DNA of 64,000 nucleotides from NCBI GenBank assembly GCA_958295665.1, contig OY282558.1:51405389-51469388 (forward strand). The letters are read 5' to 3'. The position numbers and the translations under genes are program-made. Positions 1 through 11,640 of the stretch are shown here, in pieces. The notes under the pieces are model-generated. The model was not told the origin of the DNA and did no database searches. It was given only the letters and a program-made list of their open reading frames with translations. The stretch's first letter is position 1. Each line of letters begins with the position of its first letter. The DNA comes from Tipula vernalis (taxonomy: Eukaryota > Arthropoda > Insecta > Diptera > Tipulidae).

Positions 1-299
1 TTTTCCCCAGAAAATTACAGAATATTCAAAACAATCACACACACGACGATGAATATAAATTGTATGCCGTTATAAACCATTACCGGAGTATAACCAAAGG
101 TCATTTTACGGCTTCTTGTCGCAATATTTTTCTCAAAAGGGGTCGTATTGTTTTAATAATTTTAGAGTTACAAAAAAAAAAAAAATCCACTTGATACCCT
201 TTAGTAAAGCAAATCATTACCGACCTGCCATAATTTCGCGCTATTCTAAATTGAAGGTCCAACATTATTCTCGGTTAGAGTTAAGAGAAACGATTAGAG

Positions 300-2202
300 A
301 AACATACAGCACAACAAAGCATCGAACTTCGTCGCTAAAGAAGCCAAATTGTTTGACGTGCTGGTGAACATAAAAACACAAGCAGCATGAGGATGTCCTC
401 TGCAGCAACCGTCAGCTGATCCCCACGATTTGCAAAACTCACAGCTATATTTGCAATAGAGATATCTGCGTCATCTTCCGCCTGATGTGTTGGTATGTTC
501 AAAAATGTATAGATGTTGCTTCAGTTTGCCGATGAATTTCGATTTATTATGGGTTTTTCCGAGGAATTCGCTTTGAGAAATTGTGCACGTCATATTGCTC
601 TACTTCGATGTTTGCTGAAAATTTAGCAGTGGCTCTTCTCTTTTGTTCTTCTCCTTTCGTGGTGGCGTAGTCCGGATAACCATCAAACACTACCGTTGTG
701 TTTCTGTCATAATGTTTTAAAACTTAATCACCATAAATTTTTAGAATCGTGCCATATGTCAGAGTCTTTGGCCATACTACCACTCCATCTCTCAGATTGT
801 CTCTTGCTTTCCTACTGCCTCGGAGCTCAACATGTTGTTCGGAAGTAATTGATGATTGTCCTGTAAAAGTTTCCATCGCGGAATGCACAAGCATGCTAAC
901 GGGCATAGAAACAATCCTCGAGATAATCCTCCTATCGTCTTCATTGATCGCATAAGTGATTGTTCTATGCACATGTCCGTCCAAATACCGCTCCATTGCA
1001 CACTTTTTCTTCTTATCGAAAAGTATTTCTCTGAGCTTGGCTCGCAACTCCTTCATTTCCTGTAAATATAAATGAGTAGATTTGGTCTGCATCCGTATAT
1101 CATACATTGATTGAGAAACTGCATCTTTTTATTTGTTTTCGTTGAAGAGCATGCATTTCGTTTTTTATAAAGAGTTTCCGTAAATATCTTTAAAGTCGCT
1201 GGTACAAACTCTTCACCACCATTTTTGATATCATCGAATGTTGGATATACTGTTGTATCATAAATTTGGGACTGGATCTCTTCTTTGACAATTGCTGCTG
1301 CTGCTTTAACAATTCTAACGCGCTCTTCTTCAATAGAACTGCATTTGAATGAGTTCTAATTCTGCACTAACAATTCTTCGGGTAACATGTCCTTTAAAGT
1401 TAGAATTATGGTTTTGCCAAATAAGTTGGTTGCTAGCAAATTTGGTTTAAAATGATTTATAAGCAGGTTCCTCAAGTAGTAGTCACCGTATAAATCACGG
1501 AACCACCACGGAATTCCCTTTGTTTTTCATTCAGATTGCGTAATGCAAATTGCCATTCATTACTTTGTTTTATGAATGCACACATAGCTTCAAAATCTGC
1601 ATGACAGTTGTCACTTATGGGTTTTCCTCTGGACGGATTAGTGGTCACTTCTATAAATTTGCAGTCGAATTTCAGATGATATCGCGCATTTTGTGTCCAC
1701 AAATTAATTGACCCACCAATCCGTGTATTGACGATACTTTCCCATGCGTCATTGCGTTTACAACAAAGATCCAGGATAGTTTGTTGTATTTCGGTTGATT
1801 GCACAACACTAACTTGCTTGCACCGGCTTACATTCTTGGAGTCAATCTTTTGAATCACTTCGCTACAAAATAAACAATTAATTTTAAAATCAAATGATGG
1901 CACACTTGATCTTAAAATTTTTTGCTGGGTGCAATCTGATGATGATGGTCCTGTTATGGGAAATTACCTTAAGTATCTGATATATTCATTTATATTATTT
2001 AATTAGTTTTACTTTGCTCAAGAGCTCTTTTGCAAGCAACTATACTACTATTCCTCGTGTAGTTTTTCCGACATTCTGTATGCAATAAAATTTCTTCGAC
2101 GTTCTCTAACTTTTTCCACAAATCATCATTTCTTGATTTTGAAGCTTCGATTAAGCTACCAATTCCTTTTTTCACCACTGTAGAGTCTTTTTCTGCATTC
2201 AC
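300..2202 (-). pseudogene. Decayed member of an unnamed multi-copy arthropod protein family (Cys-rich N-terminus, nuclease-like C-terminus)
   Basis: Read on the minus strand, the pieces run collinearly. ATG is at 2202, with a cysteine/basic motif HTECRKNYTRNSS. A probable 62-nt GT-AG intron spans 2012..1951. The next exon has FDFKINCLFCSEV, a conserved RNDAW, ARYH and FEAMCAFIKQ, followed by YYLRNLL, then EEERVRIVKAAAAIV and YPTFDDIKNGGEEFVP (about 1330-1190). A frame at 1107..724 has TSEQHVELRGSRKARDN. About 700-610 gives TVVFDGYPDYATTKGEEQKRR, trimmed here to its DGY and TK..EQ..RR cores. Near 500-400 it reads FLGKTHNKSKFIGKL, then DDAD and AAEDILMLLV. I recall this order from uncharacterised multi-copy proteins of arthropods and cnidarians. 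The DGY/DAD/AED pattern suggests a PIN- or FEN-like nuclease fold (inference). Frameshifts near 1485, 1370, 720 and 450 and several stops make it a pseudogene. Confidence 0.7.
1951..2012 (-). other. Probable retained GT-AG intron in the left-end pseudogene
   Basis: The minus strand shows donor A|GTAAAACT at 2012 and acceptor CCCATAACAG ending at 1951. Removing these 62 bases joins the frame ending ALEQ to one that reads RPSSSDCTQQKIL and runs without a stop into FDFKINCLFC. Without splicing, the first frame stops inside the intron. The restored frame across the junction supports a real ancestral intron, so the copy was not made from a spliced mRNA. Confidence 0.65.
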
Positions 2203-5200
2203 TTATTACAAATAATAGAAATATCTTAATTTTCCTGCATTACAAAATTTATGCTTTTTCTGACAACTTTACTGTCAAAATTACACTGAATAATATTGCC
2301 CTGAATCCATACTTATATACATATATAGATTTAAACATCTGCTAGCACCCAGGTAACAAAAAATTTTCGTATAATTCTGAAACCGGTTTTCTTTACTGAA
2401 TGTAACCCTTAAAAGATTAGAAAGGTCTTTTTTTTTTCAAACACACAAAGGAGAAACCCGGAATGAGGGTACCTGTACATTGACTTTTTCTGAAATATCT
2501 CACATCGAGCGGATTTTGAAGGAGTTTGTTGTAATAACATATAATATTTAATATTTTATTATTAAATAACCACCGATTCTCAAATAATTCCGCATACAAA
2601 GCTAGTTTCTAAATCTTTTATACCCAAAGTTATTAGCCATTTTAAGAATCTCAAAAATTCCAAAAAAAAAAAAATGAAATAATAAAACTAAAGTACCGTT
2701 ATTTTTGTGTGCTCAACACATAGAGGTGGGGATTTTTCTAAAAAGTTGTTCCGAATTATAGGGAACAACATTATATTAGTTAAAAGTTTATTGGAATTAT
2801 TTACAAGTTTATATGGAGCACTGTTTTTGTTTCCTAGACTAACTGAGGACTTCGTAGTTCCAGCTAATTCGGCAATTTTGCACTTAAGGCGGTTCCGTTC
2901 CGTTTTGTATCCTCAGAAATATTTTGTTTTCGTCCTGTGACTACAGTGATTCAATAAATGCAAAATTAGATATGTAAACGTGTGATGTAGTTTATGCGGA
3001 TGAATATTTGTTAGCTCAATTTTTATTAAAACACTTTATTTGACTGATTTTAATTTTTTATGTTCATTTGTTGAAGTCCAAATTTATTCTAACTCTGTTT
3101 CTGGATCTTTTCGAGTTTTTTTGTCTTCAACTTTTTTATTTTTATTAACTTATACGGTCACTGTGGCACATTTCATAAATTCATAAATGATAAATTATCA
3201 TAAATTTCATTAAAAAATTCAGGGATGTCGAACCATGCTAAGGCGATATATAACAAACCGAATTGAAATAAATAAATGTTGGTTACCCTAGGAAGTACAT
3301 ATATTAAGTACACTTCTAAAAATTATTAATTTTAATTTAAATATTGTGGTTTACACAGATATTTACAAAAGCTCATACTAAATTGGCCAAATACTGTAAT
3401 TTCACCTCGTAAATATTAGCGGAATTAATTCTGGCGTACTTAATTCCCGGAACAATTAGAATATGATCTTAGAAGCAAGTGGAAAAAAATTTTTCTGTGG
3501 CAAGTGTAAAATTAATAAATTAAGTGAATCGGTATTTAAAAGTACCTTTATTGATTTTGAGCTCCATTTGCTCCATTTTACAGCACCGTTATGATTTCAG
3601 TTTTAAAATAATTGAAAAATTATTACCGAATGGTTTTCCGTGGATTATTATTTTTGTCGTGTATATTTCGTGTTGCGATGTGACCACTTTTTGTCTTTGT
3701 TTTCATTGTACTATTATCTCACAACCCACGCCTGAGTCCATGTAGTAATTAAAATACTCATGAATATTTAAAAGACGTACGGTTTCGGATCTCCGTTGTG
3801 AGTAGGAGGGGCGCCAATTAAAATTAAATATTTCCGATATGGGGTGGAACGAGTAATGGCTGTCGACCCTAAATATTTTTCCAACAGGAAAACTTGACAA
3901 AGAAAAACAAATGGATGTACTGTGAGTGTACTGTAATATTTTCATATAAAATTTTAATTTTCATCAAGATTCCCATCACTAGCTATCTTCCCAATCAAAA
4001 TTTAAAACTTTCATTTTAAGAAAATTAAAGTTCTACTTAATCGAGAATATAAATTGGTCGATTAATTAATTATAGTGGTTAACTCATGGTGTATACATCA
4101 TCAAATATTAAACGCATCAAAATATCAATCGGCGCCGAAAATCTCTTAAAAATTACGATACACAACAACGGTATTTCCGTTTTATGAATGATTCCACAGA
4201 AAATCCATAATAATCGCGTTTCCCATTTCACTCGGGTTGTTGTTGTTGTTGTTTATTTTATGTACACAATAATAACAGCAATTAATAATACTTTAAAAAT
4301 TTATCTTTTACTTCCCATCCGTTCACTCATTTATCATCAATTGGAAACAGATTAACAAGAAGAACAACAACAACAAAATTACACAACACAAGCAACATAA
4401 ATATGCGTATAAAAGCAAAAAAAAAATAAAAAAATAAAAATAAAAACTTAAAGACATTCAGTTATTGTATTACACTTAAATCGAGACTCACGAAATTAGG
4501 GTTATTGCCAAAAATATAAACGACAACAACAATGGTGTATACCTAATAATGAAAAATGACTCACATTTTATCTAAAAATAACTCAAAGTAGCTATTAAAT
4601 TTTTAAATAGAAAATAAATAAAAAATGTAAATACGATAATTTATTACATCGCGCGCGCATTATTTTGTAAGTTAAGTTCAAATAGACAATTTATACGAGT
4701 TTATGTACGTACCATGTACATATATACACAATAGCGTGGCCATGACAGTGAATGCGAGCATAAAACAACAAAAATATTTAAAAAATAATTTATGAAGACA
4801 TTAATAAAATCATAAAAAGTATACAAAGGAGTGGAATAAGTATGTAAAAATACCCGTTCCAATCAAGGGTTATAATTTTCTATTTGATTATAATATAAAA
4901 GGATTAAAAAAAAAAATTCGTCGTCCCCGACATATTTATGTATCTATCTGCTATACATAAACACACCAGTTTGGTGGTTACCTAGGATAATTCTTTTGGA
5001 TATTCATAAAATTTATATGCTTTCATTTTCATATTGTACATACACATATGTACATATGTATGATAATTTTATTAGTCAAATAAATTTTAAATTTTTTGGT
5101 TTTAGTAACGCACCTCTTTTTCGAGCCAAACACACACACACGAAAAAAATGTCTGCCTATATAACACAAAAACACATTTCCAACTTTCAATATTTCCCAC

Positions 5201-6084
5201 CTACACAAAACACACTCGATAAAATCGTGAATATAAAATATTTGATACGATTTTGTTGTTTTTCACTGTGACCAAAAATTACTACCAATAGTACAATATT
5301 GACTTTTTGGTGTACACATTGAAAACAATTCGCCACATAAATTTTAAATTTGGTTGACAATTTTATTTGCTAAAAAGCAGGACATAAATATGCACTATAT
5401 GCACAAAACTAAAGTTGTGTCAATTCAACAACTGTATTCGACATTTTTGTAACTCGGATTTAAGCAAATTAATCAATTTGTTTGTAGAATTTTTTTTTGG
5501 CCAGTGGATTTAGGTGCAGAGATGGAATTTTATTTATCTAAATTTTGGTGGATTACAAAATATAATTGATTTTAAGGTTTAGCGCTTTTGTTTGAATTTG
5601 ACTTTTGTTAAATTCGTTATATAAAAGCAAGAGTAGGACCGGCCAAATAGCATAGTTATTGACGTTCCCGGAAAAGTTTTTTCTTCACTATTCTCTGCTT
5701 TTTCCGTAAGTAGCCAAAACTAGCCACGTTTAAGCTATATTTCGTGTTTGTGGCCCACACTCAACTAATCTATTTTTAATCACAACCGACCTTCTGAATA
5801 ATTTTTACTCCCACCATACATTAACTTCAGAACAATTTTCATCAGTAACACATTTTTTGGTTATCACGACAATTTTTTTCATGGAACACCCTCTAGCATT
5901 GGTTTAGTAATGATGAGGGCTTCTCCGACCAAGAAATGAGTGCGATGCCTTAAATTTTGACGCATTTTAAAATATTCTCAAGCTTTTTAACCGAGGTTTT
6001 CTCTCAACATTTGTGTTATTTGTTTGAAGAATTGATGTTCTAGGTTCCTACATGTCTGGGAAGTTAGCCCGAAAAGTATGTTGC
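2203..6084. other. Intronic sequence without recognisable gene
   Basis: A+T-rich sequence on both strands with no domain I can recognise. Small features: a (GTT)n tract near 4235-4252, A-rich runs near 4420-4445, a short (CA)n near 5131-5140, and TACATACATATG-like tracts near 5038-5060 of the kind common in fly introns. Open frames of 60-90 codons here look like chance. Confidence 0.6.
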
Positions 6085-6245
6085 CAACACTAATTTATCA
6101 TGATGTAACAATAACACGATATTTTACTTGTCATCCCAGAAATATTTATCTATCATGATATTATTTAATGTCAGTCCGAAAAAAAACTATCATGACATTT
6201 TTATGTTAGTCCTAAAAAACTGTCATGACATTCCAAAAAAAAAAA
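6085..6245. repeat. Degenerate repeat of ATCATGAT/TGTCATGACA palindromes
   Basis: Four or five near-palindromic cores occur in about 150 bp: TTATCATGAT, TATCATGATA, CTATCATGACAT and CTGTCATGACAT. The last three are each followed by a T-rich stretch, AGTCC and a run of A, giving a rough period of 30-40 bp. There is no coding potential. It could be a decayed minisatellite or the end of a foldback element. Confidence 0.6.
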
Positions 6246-6454
6246 TTTTTGCGTGATATTAACTCATGGGTATTTTTAAGTGTTTTCTAGCCAATGGCTG
6301 TACATTTTCAACATGAAATGATTCAGCTATAGTCAAACGTAATTTATAATTTCATGAATTACTAATTTTTGTGCAAGAAACAATCATAACACAAGTATAA
6401 GGACCGAAATAAGATACAAGCTACGATACAATAAAGCTTTCCAGCAGAAATAGC

Positions 6455-6740
6455 ACCTAGAAGTCATAAAAGATATCAATTAACGAGCACGGTTTGGCAT
6501 GAGTTTTGCAGGCCATTGACACAACTGGCTTATGGCCAAAGTAAACAAAAATTCTATAAGCCAAAATGCGGACGTAATCCCTAGAAGTCATACAAGATAT
6601 CAATCTAAGAGCAAGGCTTGGTATAGGTTTTGTAGGCCATTGATACAACTTGACTATGGTCAAAGTAAAAAAAAAGTACTAATCGAAAGGTTTCTAGGAT
6701 TCAATAAGATATCAAATAAGATTTCGGCCGTTAAGGTTGA
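6455..6740. repeat. Tandem repeat, about 124-bp period, 2.3 copies
   Basis: The block beginning CCTAGAAGTCATAAAAGATA at 6456 recurs at 6580 as CCTAGAAGTCATACAAGATA. Both continue through a shared GGCCATTGA.ACAACT and ATGG.CAAAGTAAA. A third, more diverged start (CTAGGATTCAATAAGATATC) appears near 6698. The minus-strand frame 6457..6663 is just this repeat read twice, with CMTSRDY and similar peptides, and is not a gene. Confidence 0.8.
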
Positions 6741-7364
6741 AAGGCCACAGGAATTATGTTGCAGACATATTTTTCTAATCAGCAGGCCTAGATCGGAAGT
6801 TTTAGGCTGATAATAATTTTGAGAGTGTTGAAAGCTCGTCGTTCCTTACATGCAAGGCTTAGATGGCCCAATAAGGCTGAACAGCTGCAGAAATTACTTG
6901 CATTAAAATTTTTGAATATGTCCAGTCAGGTAATCCATTTAATTATTTCTCGAATTAAATTTTTTATTTTAATTATTAACGAATTCGAATTATATTTTAT
7001 TTTTAATTCCTTAATTTCTTAATTCCTTCCTTTTGAAAATCTTCCTTGGTTCCTCCAAAGGTTAGACGAAAATATGAAATAGCTTGCTCTAACTGTTTTC
7101 ACATGGTTCTTTTACACCATTTTTTTCACGATGGGAACGTCTCTACCATGTAAAACAGGTTTAGGCTTATAGCCAAAAGTCGAAATGCAGTTTTGTTGTT
7201 CGTTTTTCTGTGTAAACCCACGCTTTAGGAAAATCAAAGATCTAACTATTTAGTTAGTCGATCCGAGATTTGTTTGGGACTGAGTGTTACGTAACAAATA
7301 GTATTCGATGTTTTATTTTTGAAATTATTGAAGATTTGGGGTTTTATTCGTTATTATTAATTTA

Positions 7365-7810
7365 TTGTTTGGTTTCGTACTGAAAAGTTGGTTTACTCAT
7401 CAGGCAGCTACGACCAAACTACAAAAAATTCCATTCTAGCCACATACATTAAGTATCTGGCCAGAACGTACTGACATAGCGAATTATTATTCACTACATC
7501 AAATTCAGTACGAAACAAAACTACTAACATAAAGAACTCATGGAGGGTTCTCATTTTTGCAGAGTGGTACATTGGTATAACTCTTTGGGCCTTCAGCCAA
7601 AATTACGGGGAGGGGGAAGATATTTTTACTTTTTTTCAGTAGATATATTATGAGCGATTGGCCTCTGTATTTTTCTGATTTGCCAAATCGAAAATATTTG
7701 GATTGATATGAACAATTATTATATTTGTCTAGTATAAAGAATGCCGAAAAATCAACGGATGATTTACCAAAACTGCCAAAACTGCTAATGCTTTTGTGCA
7801 AAATAAACTC
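7365..7810. mobile_element. Diverged copy of foldback-type element (family A, same as at 42.3-43.1 kb)
   Basis: The left half (GTTTGGTTTCGTACTGA, then CAGCTACGACCAAACTACAA, then CATAGCGAATTAT) matches the reverse complement of about 42690-42840. The right half (CTCATTTTTGCAG, then a G-rich run, TAGATATATT, GCGATTGGCCTCT and TTTTTCTGATT) matches the plus strand of about 42865-43000. The copy has no coding frame for a transposase. The outer left arm is missing or too diverged to recognise. No target-site duplication could be defined. Confidence 0.65.
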
Positions 7811-8339
7811 AAATATTATTGAGGTGTGTGACTAATTCTATTATTTCCTGGTGTTTCATTGCTAAAGTAATCAACTTAGCTGGAATTATTGTATGATTTT
7901 GTTACTTCGTAAGGTGTATGGTTGGTTCGTACCGGTACTTTACTTATTTTGTACCAGCACGCCGAAAGCTTGTAGAACTATGGGACCTTTCGTGAATTCT
8001 AGTACTATTTCTAGTATTAGTGAAGACTACGTCCAAGTCTGTATATTTGGTAGCCGTTCATCAAATTGGCGATCTGCTACCTCAAGGATGTGTAAGGTTG
8101 ATTTATTAAAACTTACAAGAAAACGTTGTTTGTAAGGCCGAATTCAGCAACACTGGTAGGTAATGCCGTGTTTGTAAGGGAGTAGGGCTTGAACAGATTA
8201 TTGCACTAGAAAGGTTAGTATTAGAGAATTAGAGAAAAGTATTCACAGCACTTTTAAGCTCTTACCAATAATTTGATCGGCAAAGAAAATCCCAGAACTG
8301 TCGAAAATGGCTCATATCTTTCCATAAGACGTAAGCTCA
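7811..8339. other. Unassigned sequence between two foldback elements
   Basis: Less A+T-rich than its surroundings. It contains an 80-codon frame at 7893..8135 on the plus strand with no recognisable domain. It may be a scrap of a transposon, but I cannot assign it to a family. Confidence 0.4.
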
Positions 8340-9245
8340 GTTAAACTAAGACACAACTGTGAACTTTGAGTGAAGTTTTTGCCAAAATAAAAAAATATAC
8401 ACTGTTTCTAAAAGTATTTCAATTTTCACTCAATAAATTTTTAATGATGGACTAGAAAATGAAAACTTTTTAATTTCGACTTAATGCCAAACAAAATGTA
8501 AAACTAGAAAATTATTTGGAAAAAATATGAGTGTAATTTAATATTTCACTCAAACTTTCCACTCAAAAAAATTATCTTTGGCTTTGAGATTTCCACGATT
8601 TTTAAAGATTGTTTGAGTGATAGTAAAAACGCTTTAAGTTATGAATTATTTTAGTTTGGCTTGTAGAGATTTGTGAGATTTTGCACAATTTCCAAAAATT
8701 ATTTGAGTGATAACAGAAAACTTAGAGCGTTTTGAAATATTGAATTTAGCCTCGTATTTGGCATAAGGCAAAACGACCTCGACTATATTGATGTGACTTG
8801 AACCTACGATCCAAATTAAGATATTTTAAAATTTCGAGCGTTTTACTATTATTCAAAGAATATTCTGAAACTATGAAAAAATGTAAATCTTGTGCGTGAG
8901 TAAGGAAGGTTTTCTTAACTAAATACTTATTCAAAACCTCTCGACATCGGTGCGACTCATATGAACATCATCAACCCCTGGTTTTCTTAATCTAAACGTA
9001 CTCAAAACCGCTTCAGGTACATCAAGATGAATAACCCGCGCGGCCCAAATTCCACTCAAATAATTTCCTATATTTTAAACATTTTTTTAGCAGTTTCTTT
9101 GAGTCGAAATTGAAAAGTTTTCATTTTCTAATCCACCAGTAAAAATTTTTTGAGTGAAAATTTAAACACTTTTAGGAAAGCGTGTATGTTTTGTTATTTG
9201 GGCATAAAATTCACTCCAAAATTATACGCCCTTGTGACCCTTTCA
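8340..9245. mobile_element. Foldback-type element with long inverted repeats (family B)
   Basis: The left arm (about 8345-8530: CTAAAAGTATTTCAATTTTC, ACTCAATAAATTTTTA, GAAAATGAAAACTTTTTAAT, TTCGACTTA) is mirrored by the right arm at about 9060-9235. The reverse complement of that arm reads CTAAAAGTGTTTAAATTTTC, ACTCAAAAAATTTTTA, GAAAATGAAAACTTTTCAAT, TTCGACTCA. The centre carries repeated TTTGAGTGATA motifs and no transposase. The outer boundaries are approximate, since weaker similarity (GTCACAA / ACACAAC, GGAGTGAA / TGAGTGAA) extends the arms outward. Confidence 0.7.
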
Positions 9246-11394
9246 TCCCTCGGCCGATCTTCTAAAACTCCCATCAAACATGTTTTGGAATTAAGCCACA
9301 TGACAAAGCAAATATAGTACATTTGTGCTTAGTAAAAATTGAGCCAAATAGCTGTACAGTTGATATGTGCATTCTGGGCCACAACCTAATTTCTAGTGTG
9401 GTCAAATGCTCAACAGATTGCAGCAAATAATGTATGTTGTTCTTAACTATAACCATTTCGCCACAAATATTTTGTAAATTAGTACTCGTATCTCACCTTG
9501 TCAATCCAGTTCTTTCTATTGCTCCGTAGACAATCATTAGGTATCAAGGCGTCCAATTGACAATAATCAAACAGATTTTTTTTTAACAATTTTAACTTTT
9601 GACAGTAAAATTTTGAATTTCCTACGGATTTGACCGAAAAAATATTCGAAATAATTTGATAACAAGACACAAATCATATTTTTACATCTTAAACAAAACA
9701 TTTCTTTGTATACATACGTTGGGCCTACCCTAATGAACGCGTCAGATTCAATAATAATTTTAAATTACATAAAACTCAATTTGTAACTCTCGTACATTTC
9801 ATAATTTAATATTCGTTTTTTTTATCAATCATCTGGCATTGAAACGAAACAATTTTTTTTTTTGGGAACTTAATTTATTTCGGAATATTCCAAACGTAGT
9901 TACATTATATTTTGAAAGGCTGTTAGTTTGAAGGCTAAACATCAAATCAAATAAATCATAATTATGACGATATATCAATTTGATGATTTATTTTATCTTA
10001 ATATCATGCGCGCACACTAATCTCGCCTAATTGTAATGTAACACCAAACATATTTTTTCGGTATAAATAAATTAATTGGCGTGCACTGCTTTCGATACAT
10101 AAGATCTGCAAAAGGGTGCATATTTTATATAATCTTCTACAATATATGTATGGTGAGTGTATTAATGTCACCCCTAAATATTATTATAAAACTGAGATTT
10201 TTTTTTTTTTTAGAGTCTGTGATTGTTAATAATTTTTTGTAAAAAGCATGACCAATTAAAATGAATTCAGTATCGGAACATGCAGCTTGAGGTGGAGGTA
10301 TATATATATAGATGTTATCGTAGTAAAAATTTAACTAAACTATTTTTTCCCTCCAATATGATGCGGTAGAATATAGTTTTCACTCCACATTTACAAACAA
10401 ACCAAATATTATGTTATTGTTGTATATTATTCACCAATAGGGAATTTTATTATGTTTATTAGAGGTCCCACGAGAATTTTCAATATTGCTTGTATTACCT
10501 CTAATGAAGAAAACTATATAACAAAAAATTTGTATTTTACATCTAAATCAACAATGCTGAGCTATATAATAGTGTTTTGGTCGTATGTTACAAATTTCTA
10601 ATGAACTAAAATAGCTCTAAAGTACTCTACAATATATAGGGGTAGAGGTGGGGTACCGTATATTTATACATCAATATGTGCATAGTCAGAAGGTATGAGA
10701 GATTTGTCAATATAAACTAAACAATTTACTGCATTGACGTTAAACTAGAAAAAAAAAAATTAATTTTCGATTCGTGTTTTTGTAAAATGTAGTAAAGTTT
10801 TTTTTTTTTGCTAGGTAGAACGCTTTTTGATTAAAATTCGTCCTGTAATTATCGTTTGCTTATTTTCAGATTTTTATTTAACATAATTTTAATTTAATTT
10901 TTATGCACTATGTTGCTTTGTACTACATACTACGTTAATAGTATTTTGATGCTAAATTAGCAAAAATAATGAAATAACCATGCAACCTACAAGGGAATTA
11001 TTTTATGCCGCTGTGTGTTTATTTTAAACTAATAAAAGTTGTTAAAAGTTGTGCGGCAATTTAGTAATGGGATTAACTCACGGCAATGTGCACACTGTAC
11101 GATATAAATCTCTCATTATTTTTTTTAACCTATTATAGGCTAATCAACTTTTCTGAAGTTTTCCAGAAAGTAAGTTGTCGAAGTTTGTGTCAGTTTTGTG
11201 TTTCTTAAATTTTTGTATCACAACATTAGTCGAATAGTTTTAGTCATGATACAAAATGTTTTTTCCAGTATTGAATGTTAAGCTTCTCTTACACAGTAAT
11301 TATTAGTACGTATTTTCAATTTATTTAAATCATTTTACATTAAGATATAAATTCAATGATTTCAGTCAATTAAGTGAAGCAAAATTTAATGAAA
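9246..11394. other. Intronic sequence without recognisable gene
   Basis: A+T-rich, with homopolymer runs (T run near 10199-10212, A run near 10749, T run near 10798) and a short (TA)n near 10301-10310. I saw no coding frame or transposon domain. Confidence 0.6.
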
Positions 11395-11640
11395 AATCGG
11401 CCTTTGAACCAAATCGACCTTTCCACACGTTCGGCCATTCGACCCATTCGGCCTTTCGACATTCGGCACTTCGACATTCGGCGTTTCGACCCATTCGGCC
11501 TTTAACACTTTCGCCCTTTCGACCCAAGCGGTCGTTAGACATTCGGCCTTTCGACACATTCGGTCATACGACATTCCAACACATTCGGCCTTTTGGCGTT
11601 CGGCGTTTTGTCATTCGGTATTCCGTCATTCGGCAGTTTT
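11395..11640. repeat. Minisatellite built on CATTCGGCCTTTCGAC
   Basis: About fifteen variants of ATTCGGC followed by CTTTCGAC, ACTTCGAC, GTTTCGAC or GTTTTGTC are packed into about 245 bp, with spacing of roughly 13-25 bp. It is much richer in C and G than its surroundings. The minus-strand frames over it (for example 11366..11557, with repeating RMS, ECR and AEW blocks) are the repeat translated, not a protein. Copies at the right end are more diverged (TTCGGTATTCCGTC). Confidence 0.85.

Noticed and set aside
749..1065. Short plus-strand and alternative minus-strand frames at the left end
   Set aside because: They overlap the minus-strand family pseudogene, whose motifs run on both sides in collinear order; these are shadows.
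11366..11574. Two overlapping minus-strand frames with periodic peptides, possible repeat protein
   Set aside because: The periodicity is that of the DNA minisatellite; both frames are open only because the unit lacks stops.
11395..11640. Possible CRISPR-like array
   Set aside because: Units are 13-25 bp with no constant repeat and unique spacer alternation, and the genome is eukaryotic.
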